Source: Methanobacteriota archaeon (GTDB lineage: Archaea > Thermoplasmatota > Thermoplasmata > Thermoplasmatales > ARK-15). Taken from it: a DNA stretch of 64,000 nt. A program made the position numbers and the translations under genes. Under the pieces are notes generated by a model, which was given only the letters and a program-made list of their open reading frames with translations, made no database searches and was not told where the DNA came from. Below are positions 58,963-64,000 of the stretch, in pieces. How positions within the stretch are numbered: the first letter of the stretch is position 1; the number at the start of each line of letters is the position of its first letter. Location: assembly GCA_009758405.1 (NCBI GenBank), contig WSBC01000024.1, forward strand, positions 1 through 64,000, in the 5' to 3' direction.

Positions 58963-61900
58963 TTAAAAAATATTTCTTGTTGCAGGCGTTGCTAAAACGA
59001 GTGATAGATTAAATAATCCAGGCACATTCTTTGCATCATTTTTAATATTTAGAGGCAGTACTATTTTGGGAACATTGTAGTTTTGGTCATGTCCGGTTAT
59101 AGATGTAGTAGGTTTATAACCGATAGTATATATGTTGGGGTAGGAGTTATCATTATAGAGTGTTCCACCGGAGTACCAGTAATCCTGGACATAATTCTTT
59201 GAAGAGGAAGAAGGAGATGATGTATATCCCCACTGTACACTGCCAGATGCCTGGTATACGTTTAGATAGTATGTTTTACCACCAGTCAATGATATTGTTG
59301 AAATAGTTGTATTATACCATAATTTGCTGCTTGAAACACTCACTGTTGTGTTGGCTAGAACATCAGCCTTCCAGAGAGATGTTCCAATGCTGAACTTAAT
59401 GCTTCCACTTCCAGATAGATAGAGAGTAACAAAGTTAACATTAACGGTTGAAGAACCCACAGTGAAGGCCTCAGCCTCAGGTAGAGAATATGTAGAGATT
59501 GATGATGAGTTAACATAGGAATAGACCTTAACAGTTGTTGTTGAAGAGGATGCGGTGAATGTTATGGCCTGGTTAACATTAGCTCCATTGACAGTTATGG
59601 TACCAGAGGAGGGGCTTGCTGTATACCCACTAACAGAACCGACGGTGAATGAATATGAACCGTTAGCTATGCCAGTATAGCTTATTGTTGTTGAGGTTGA
59701 TGATTTTGCATTCCCGTTGAATGTAACAGACCATGAGGTGCCTGAGGGCAATCCACTTTCAGTGAATGTTACTGTATATGTTGTGGGTGTACTTGAGGTA
59801 CCCTTATACCCAATAGTATATATGTTGGGGTAGGAGTTATCATTATAGAGTGTTCCACCGGAGTACCAGTAATCCTGGACATAATTCTTTGAAGAGGAAG
59901 AGGGAGATGATGTATATCCCCACTGTACACTGCCAGATGCCTGGTATACGTTTAGATAGTATGTTTTACCACCAGTCAATGATATTGTTGAAATAGTTGT
60001 ATTATACCATAATTTGCTGCTTGAAACACTCACTGTTGTGTTGGCTAGAACATCAGCCTTCCAGAGAGATGTTCCAATGCTGAACTTAATGCTTCCACTT
60101 CCAGATAGATAGAGAGTAACAAAGTTAACATTAACGGTTGAAGAACCCACAGTGAAGGCCTCAGCCTCAGGTAGAGAATATGTAGAGATTGATGATGAGT
60201 TAACATAGGAATAGACCTTAACAGTTGTTGTTGAAGAGGATGCGGTGAATGTTATGGCCTGGTTAACATTAGCTCCATTGACAGTTATGGTACCAGAGGA
60301 GGGGCTTGCTGTATACCCACTAACAGAACCGACGGTGAATGAATATGAACCGTTAGCTATGCCAGTATAGCTTATTGTTGTGGTGGTCGATGATTTTGTA
60401 TTCCCGTTGAATGTAACAGACCATGAGGTACCTGAGGGCAATCCACTTTCAGTGAATGTTACTGTATATGTTGTGGGTGTACTTGAGGTACCCTTTACAA
60501 TCTGTGTGAAGTTCCATGCATAGAATGTTCCCCATCCGGTTGGGAAATCCCATCCAACCTTTGCAGGATTGTGATATCCTGGAGGATTTTGTGTAACATC
60601 AAAGAATGGCTTTAAAGAGTATGTTGTCTCATTTGCACCTATTTTATAAAGTAAGGGATCTATAAAACCAAACTTCTGATTTAAGTAGGCAGACATACTT
60701 GCAACAATTCCAGCAACAACAGGTGATGCGACAGATGTACCTCCAACACTATTCCAGGCACCATTTACATAAATGAGAGTATTGTTTGCTATTGCCGCTA
60801 TATCTGCAACATTCCTTCCTGATGTTGATCCTCCATTATTTATTACTGCAGGTATATTCTGCCAGGATGGAGTTGGATAGGCGGAGCTTACACCACTTGT
60901 TGTTCCCCAATAATCACCATTGCTATTAGGGGAACTTATAGTATCATACCATACCACCTGCTTCTTGATTACATTTGTTAATGGAGTTCCTGCACCATTG
61001 TAATAACCTGCATTACCATTCAGTGTAAGTGTTGTTCCGCCCACTGCAACAAAACCAAATGTATTTTGAGCATCATTTGCGGGATTACTTTGTGTTGTGG
61101 TATCGCCATCATCACCGCTCGATGCGAATACTGAAGTTCCTGTTGCCTCCATCTGTTTTACATAGTTATCTGTTGTTGCTGAAGTGGTGCTATCTCCATC
61201 TCCCCAAGAGTTTGAAACGGCAATAAGGTTTGAAAGACCTGCAGCTATTGCATACTCGGGATCTGGGAAGTTTGTTTCACTAGGACCTCCTCCACTGCCA
61301 CCAGGTCCATAAACACATACAAGGCTTGCCCCTGGTGCAAGTGTCCCTACCATCTCTAGATCAAGTGTATTCTCAACATTAACACCATTTGCGTCATTTG
61401 ATGCACTTGACCCAGGTGCCACTGTTCCAGATGTACCCTTTCCAGTTACACTGATTGTTCCTACTATCTGTTGCTCCCATGCGGGTAGAACGTTTTTAAA
61501 ATATGTTTGTATATCTGTGGGGTTATATGGTGCTACTTGGTTACCTGATGAATCAGTCCCTTCCCAAAGTATTGTTGCAATTGTATAGCCAGTTGTGAAA
61601 TAATGTGTGGATGATGAAGCCGCAGAGGCTGAGCCATTATAAAGCTGTACTACTTGATAAGCCTTCTGCAGATCCGCACCACTGATCAACTGTACACCAT
61701 TTGAGTTAATGAAATTACTTCCAAAATTATTCTGTAATTTAACATTTATATGGTATTTATACGCATTGGTGAGACCACTAATTCCCTTTATGTACTGTGC
61801 TATATTATATGGAAGCTGCACAGGAGTGAGAGGTGCAAAATAAACATCCTTAAAATGTGGATTATTCGATTTAAAAAGACCAAACTTTGTGTGAAAGATC

Positions 61901-62319
61901 TGCTCTGCCTTCCATATTGGGACATTGTTTAGGAATATTGCTAGATGGTATGGTCCCGCTGAAACATCTACACCCTGGGACTTGAAGTAATTATAAACAA
62001 CATTGAACTCATAATCACCAGGAGAATACATTTGAACGAACTGATCCTTTGTCAAGAATTTATGGAACATTGGTGAATTTATATCCTCCACCTGTGCGAG
62101 ATAACTGTCCAATTGCTGTTCATTCCTAATTTTAAGGGCTATTGAAATATCTATCTTTACATTTTGATCAGGAACTCCTATCTGCTGGCCTGCAAGTAGT
62201 CTTGTATCAAAGCCTGTGTTTATACTAACCAAATTATTTCCATGGGCCATCGATGCAAAGGAGGATGCCAAAAAGATACCTACGAAAATCACTACAAGCA
62301 ATTTGACATAATGCCTCAT
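58963..62319 (-). CDS. secreted S53-family (sedolisin/kumamolisin-like) protease with duplicated C-terminal modules
   Basis: 1118 aa from ATG 62319, with AGGAGG about 10 nt before it. Signal peptide, a pro-kumamolisin activation domain (about 40-190), then the S53 core: Glu and Asp in ENTLDLEMVGTLAPGA, the oxyanion Asp in SNSWGDGDS, serine in GGTSVASPVVAG, and a calcium-site-like WDFPTGWG. The end is two near-identical copies of a 230-aa unit: a thermopsin-like YTVTFTESGLPSGTSWSVTF domain and the YSYVNSSSIS module. Acid-active endopeptidase for external protein, a typical thermoacidophile trait. Confidence 0.92.
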   Translation of the reverse strand: MRHYVKLLVVIFVGIFLASSFASMAHGNNLVSINTGFDTRLLAGQQIGVPDQNVKIDISIALKIRNEQQLDSYLAQVEDINSPMFHKFLTKDQFVQMYSPGDYEFNVVYNYFKSQGVDVSAGPYHLAIFLNNVPIWKAEQIFHTKFGLFKSNNPHFKDVYFAPLTPVQLPYNIAQYIKGISGLTNAYKYHINVKLQNNFGSNFINSNGVQLISGADLQKAYQVVQLYNGSASAASSSTHYFTTGYTIATILWEGTDSSGNQVAPYNPTDIQTYFKNVLPAWEQQIVGTISVTGKGTSGTVAPGSSASNDANGVNVENTLDLEMVGTLAPGASLVCVYGPGGSGGGPSETNFPDPEYAIAAGLSNLIAVSNSWGDGDSTTSATTDNYVKQMEATGTSVFASSGDDGDTTTQSNPANDAQNTFGFVAVGGTTLTLNGNAGYYNGAGTPLTNVIKKQVVWYDTISSPNSNGDYWGTTSGVSSAYPTPSWQNIPAVINNGGSTSGRNVADIAAIANNTLIYVNGAWNSVGGTSVASPVVAGIVASMSAYLNQKFGFIDPLLYKIGANETTYSLKPFFDVTQNPPGYHNPAKVGWDFPTGWGTFYAWNFTQIVKGTSSTPTTYTVTFTESGLPSGTSWSVTFNGNTKSSTTTTISYTGIANGSYSFTVGSVSGYTASPSSGTITVNGANVNQAITFTASSSTTTVKVYSYVNSSSISTYSLPEAEAFTVGSSTVNVNFVTLYLSGSGSIKFSIGTSLWKADVLANTTVSVSSSKLWYNTTISTISLTGGKTYYLNVYQASGSVQWGYTSSPSSSSKNYVQDYWYSGGTLYNDNSYPNIYTIGYKGTSSTPTTYTVTFTESGLPSGTSWSVTFNGNAKSSTSTTISYTGIANGSYSFTVGSVSGYTASPSSGTITVNGANVNQAITFTASSSTTTVKVYSYVNSSSISTYSLPEAEAFTVGSSTVNVNFVTLYLSGSGSIKFSIGTSLWKADVLANTTVSVSSSKLWYNTTISTISLTGGKTYYLNVYQASGSVQWGYTSSPSSSSKNYVQDYWYSGGTLYNDNSYPNIYTIGYKPTTSITGHDQNYNVPKIVLPLNIKNDAKNVPGLFNLSLVLATPATRNIF
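59122..60495 (-). repeat. 690-bp tandem duplication inside the S53 gene
   Basis: The two units (about 59122-59805 and 59812-60495) repeat with a constant shift of 690 bp and differ at only a handful of positions, for example in the GTTGTTGAGGTTGATG and GTTGTGGTGGTCGATG versions. The period is a multiple of three, so the frame is kept. Confidence 0.9.
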
Positions 62320-62413
62320 GATTACATGCCTCCTGATAGCCTTTATCAAAAAATATTATTTAAATATTTCGTCATATATTTGTATGATATTATTAAGAAT
62401 ATTAAATATATCT

Positions 62414-62433
62414 AATTGCATCTAGATGCAATT
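62414..62433. promoter_or_regulatory. 20-bp perfect palindrome between divergent genes
   Basis: AATTGCATCTAGATGCAATT, each strand identical. It lies about 95 bp before the S53 start and 52 bp before the start at 62485, near the probable TATA box of the latter (TTATAAATA, about 62457). A likely operator for a dimeric regulator; which gene it controls is unknown. Confidence 0.6.
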
Positions 62434-62484
62434 TTTAAAAATATTAAAAACTAAAATTATAAATACTATCAATTATTTATTTAA

Positions 62485-62880
62485 ATGATGAAGGCTCATA
62501 GTGGGCATATAATATTCGATGGCAAATTCTCCTGGAAATCTCTTGAAAAAATTTATCCAGATCTTTTTAAACTCTTTGTGAAAGAGGCAAGGCTTTTACC
62601 TGGTGACATGAACATACCTGATATTGTTCTATATGAGAATATGAACGATATAAAGAAGGGGAGGAAGCCTGAAGGCTATAATAGGGAGGGAAAGTTGAGG
62701 TTTTATTTTGTTGAGAATGAAAATAAGGAAATGGTTATAGTGAGGGATAAGGCAGTGCCTTGTGAAGAGACAAGGGAGGTAACCGAAAAGATTAGTAAAT
62801 TTTTGAGTGAGAAGAAGATTAAACACAGGGTAGAGTTTGATAAATTATATATGATTGAATTGAGGAGGAAAAGGAGATGA
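62485..62880 (+). CDS. 131-aa protein of unknown function
   Basis: Not recognised. Mixed alpha/beta composition with HSGHIIFDGKFSWKSLEKIY at the start and a basic end. No signal or membrane helix. Overlaps the CBS protein gene by ATGA and shares its promoter, with the 20-bp palindrome upstream. Confidence 0.6.
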   Translation: MMKAHSGHIIFDGKFSWKSLEKIYPDLFKLFVKEARLLPGDMNIPDIVLYENMNDIKKGRKPEGYNREGKLRFYFVENENKEMVIVRDKAVPCEETREVTEKISKFLSEKKIKHRVEFDKLYMIELRRKRR

Positions 62881-63356
62881 AGGTAGGAGAGGTAATGACA
62901 AAAAACGTGATAACATTTACTCCAGACATGACAGTAAAGGAGGCTATGGAAATACTTGTGAAGAATAATATTGGCGGTGCACCAGTTACAGTGAATGGAA
63001 AACTTGTGGGTATAGTTACACAGAGGGACTTGCTAAGTTATCTTGATATGGCTTATAAAAGACAGGGTTGGATCTTTATACCTACACCATTTGATATTAT
63101 AGAGGTTCCCAGGTTAACGGCACTTCCATATGAAAAATTTACAGAGATTTATGAAAAGTTTGGCCAGGAAAAGCTTGAGAACGTTATGCAAAAAAAGGTA
63201 TATTTTGTTGAACCTGATGATGACATAGAAGATGCTATACAGTTATTAGGAAAGGCTAAGGTAAACAGATTGCCGGTGGTGGATAAGGATAAAAATGTTG
63301 TAGGTATTATTACAAGGGGAGATATATTAAGGGCATTGGCAGGGTACAAAAAATAG
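62877..63356 (+). CDS. CBS-domain-pair protein
   Basis: 159 aa. Two CBS domains: MTKNVITFTPDMTVKEAMEI with GAPVTVNGKLVGIVTQRDLL, and MQKKVYFVEPDDDIEDAIQL with NRLPVVDKDKNVVGIITRGD. Between them is a roughly 40-residue insert (PTPFDIIEVPRLTALPYEKF). CBS pairs bind adenosyl ligands and sense energy state; the partner is unknown. Coupled to the preceding unknown gene. Confidence 0.85.
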   Translation: MKVGEVMTKNVITFTPDMTVKEAMEILVKNNIGGAPVTVNGKLVGIVTQRDLLSYLDMAYKRQGWIFIPTPFDIIEVPRLTALPYEKFTEIYEKFGQEKLENVMQKKVYFVEPDDDIEDAIQLLGKAKVNRLPVVDKDKNVVGIITRGDILRALAGYKK

Positions 63357-63420
63357 AAAAAACAACGAACAATTTAAAAATGTAACTAATTACTTTATTT
63401 GAAATAAAGAATTTATTTTT

Positions 63421-63615
63421 TTAAAATTTTATGAGCCTTATAGCTCCTGTTGGACAATTATCAACACATTCAGAACAACCATTAATACATGCCTCTGGGT
63501 GCACTACCCTACTTACATCCTCCATAATGAAAACATTAGGACTAGCTGGGCAAACATTAACACATATTCCATCACCAATACATTTTATTTCATTAATTTC
63601 AGGTTTTTGTGCCAA
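63421..63615 (-). CDS. small ferredoxin with Asp in cluster I motif
   Basis: 64 aa. Cluster motif I is CIGDGICVNVCP (Cys 12, Asp 15, Cys 18, Cys 22) and motif II is CINGCSECVDNCP (Cys 43, 47, 50, 54). The second cysteine of motif I is replaced by aspartate, as in the Pyrococcus furiosus ferredoxin. A soluble low-potential carrier; partner unknown. Starts 16 bp after the Cys-rich gene upstream, so both may be co-transcribed. Confidence 0.85.
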   Translation of the reverse strand: MAQKPEINEIKCIGDGICVNVCPASPNVFIMEDVSRVVHPEACINGCSECVDNCPTGAIRLIKF

Positions 63616-63631
63616 AATAATCCCCCCTTAA

Positions 63632-63934
63632 TCAATCTCCACCATAGAGTATTATATCGGAATAATCTCTAATATCCTCTAGATCAATATCTATGGAGAT
63701 CTTATGCCCTAAATGTTCTGATAGTTCAAAATCAGGGAAAATGGTTTTGTTGCATGTATAACACCAAAGATATGATGGATGAATTATTAAATCACAAGTC
63801 CCCTTCAAGAAATCATCACACGCTTTGCTTTTTTCTTGAAATAAATAACCATAGTTCATCGAATTTTTATTGAGACATATGAATGAATTTTTAAGATATT
63901 TTGATGCATATTTACAATCTTTACACATTAACAT
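63632..63934 (-). CDS. 100-aa Cys-rich protein of unknown function
   Basis: Not recognised. Cysteines at about 4, 7, 20, 39, 47, 58 and 61, including CKDCKYA and WCYTC pairs, suggest metal binding, perhaps two sites. No signal or membrane segment. Directly upstream of the ferredoxin gene in the same direction, so a redox role with it is possible. Confidence 0.6.
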   Translation of the reverse strand: MLMCKDCKYASKYLKNSFICLNKNSMNYGYLFQEKSKACDDFLKGTCDLIIHPSYLWCYTCNKTIFPDFELSEHLGHKISIDIDLEDIRDYSDIILYGGD

Positions 63935-64000
63935 AATTTTTAATATAATGTTAAATTATTTAAATTTTTTTCATTTTCATTTAAAAAATAATTAAAAATC

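Noticed and set aside
59122..60495. Repeats considered as CRISPR or mobile element
   Set aside because: Unit is 690 bp, tandem, in frame and protein-coding, with no spacers or terminal repeats.

Overview
The window is a gene-dense, AT-rich archaeal chromosome segment. It is most like an aerobic or facultative, thermoacidophilic heterotroph of the Thermoplasmatales (class Thermoplasmata). Archaeal evidence: thermosome, prefoldin beta, MCM, Hel308, TBP, EndA, SRP19 plus a 7S SRP RNA, isopentenyl phosphate kinase, Pcc1, S8e, and a 16S rRNA carrying the classical archaeal-specific segment at 57841-57860. Thermoplasmata evidence: a solitary 16S gene not followed by 23S, a futalosine-pathway menaquinone enzyme (MqnD), fatty-acid activation and ETF genes, and a secreted acid protease of family S53. 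Stable RNAs are GC-rich islands in AT-rich DNA, as expected of a thermophile. The assignment is inferred from gene content and no database search was run.

Layout. 1-6.7 kb: two tandem acyl-CoA synthetases, then a compact operon (gamma-carbonic-anhydrase-like protein, EtfB, EtfA, Pcc1, prefoldin beta, GNAT). 6.7-13.7 kb: glutamine synthetase, an ATPase/winged-helix regulator, Tsr3, a dUTPase-like protein, FolD, a 55-aa zinc-ribbon-like protein, a tRNA G10 methyltransferase and Mrp. 13.7-15.7 kb: an IS607-type element (TnpB, and a TnpA split by a -1 frame change), beside tRNA-Thr(TGT). 16-23 kb: an AlaRS / site-2 protease / bacterial-type TGT / CoA-transferase operon. 23-31 kb: Hel308, Ras-like GTPase, EndA, RimI, a second site-2 protease behind TBP, a UbiE-like methyltransferase and a SelB-like factor without a P-loop. 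31-39.9 kb: tRNA-Thr(CGT), S8e-SRP19, a crenarchaeal-type SSB, PRTase, ZPR1, IDI-2, IPK and a TPR protein. 40-46.5 kb: thermosome, HD phosphohydrolase, SRP RNA, MCM, MqnD. 46.7-51.8 kb: a minus-strand operon with tRNA-Thr(GGT) embedded in it. 51.9-54.3 kb: two secreted proteins that look like a surface filament and its large partner. 54.4-57.2 kb: ThiI, Dph6, tRNA-Gly(CCC), MobB-like. 57.2-59 kb: 16S rRNA with processing stem and structured leader. 59-64 kb: S53 protease with recent 690-bp tandem repeats, CBS protein, ferredoxin and small proteins.

How genes work together. Protein folding and export (prefoldin, thermosome, SRP19, SRP RNA), tRNA biology (AlaRS, TGT, ThiI, G10 methyltransferase, EndA, Pcc1, four tRNAs) and the end of the alternative mevalonate pathway (IPK, IDI-2) are all represented. 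EndA is the expected enzyme for cutting the 16S processing stem found here. Many operon-first genes have a TATA-like box about 26 bp before the start codon, which implies leaderless mRNAs. Internal genes usually overlap by ATGA or carry a Shine-Dalgarno site.

Most unusual features: CDS stop codons that lie inside tRNA 5' ends at two tRNA-Thr loci; a -1 slippery heptamer exactly at the TnpA frame break; the two-gene surface filament candidate; a P-loop-less SelB-like protein; a bacterial-type TGT; and a structured 16S leader. No CRISPR array, cas gene or recognised defence system was seen.
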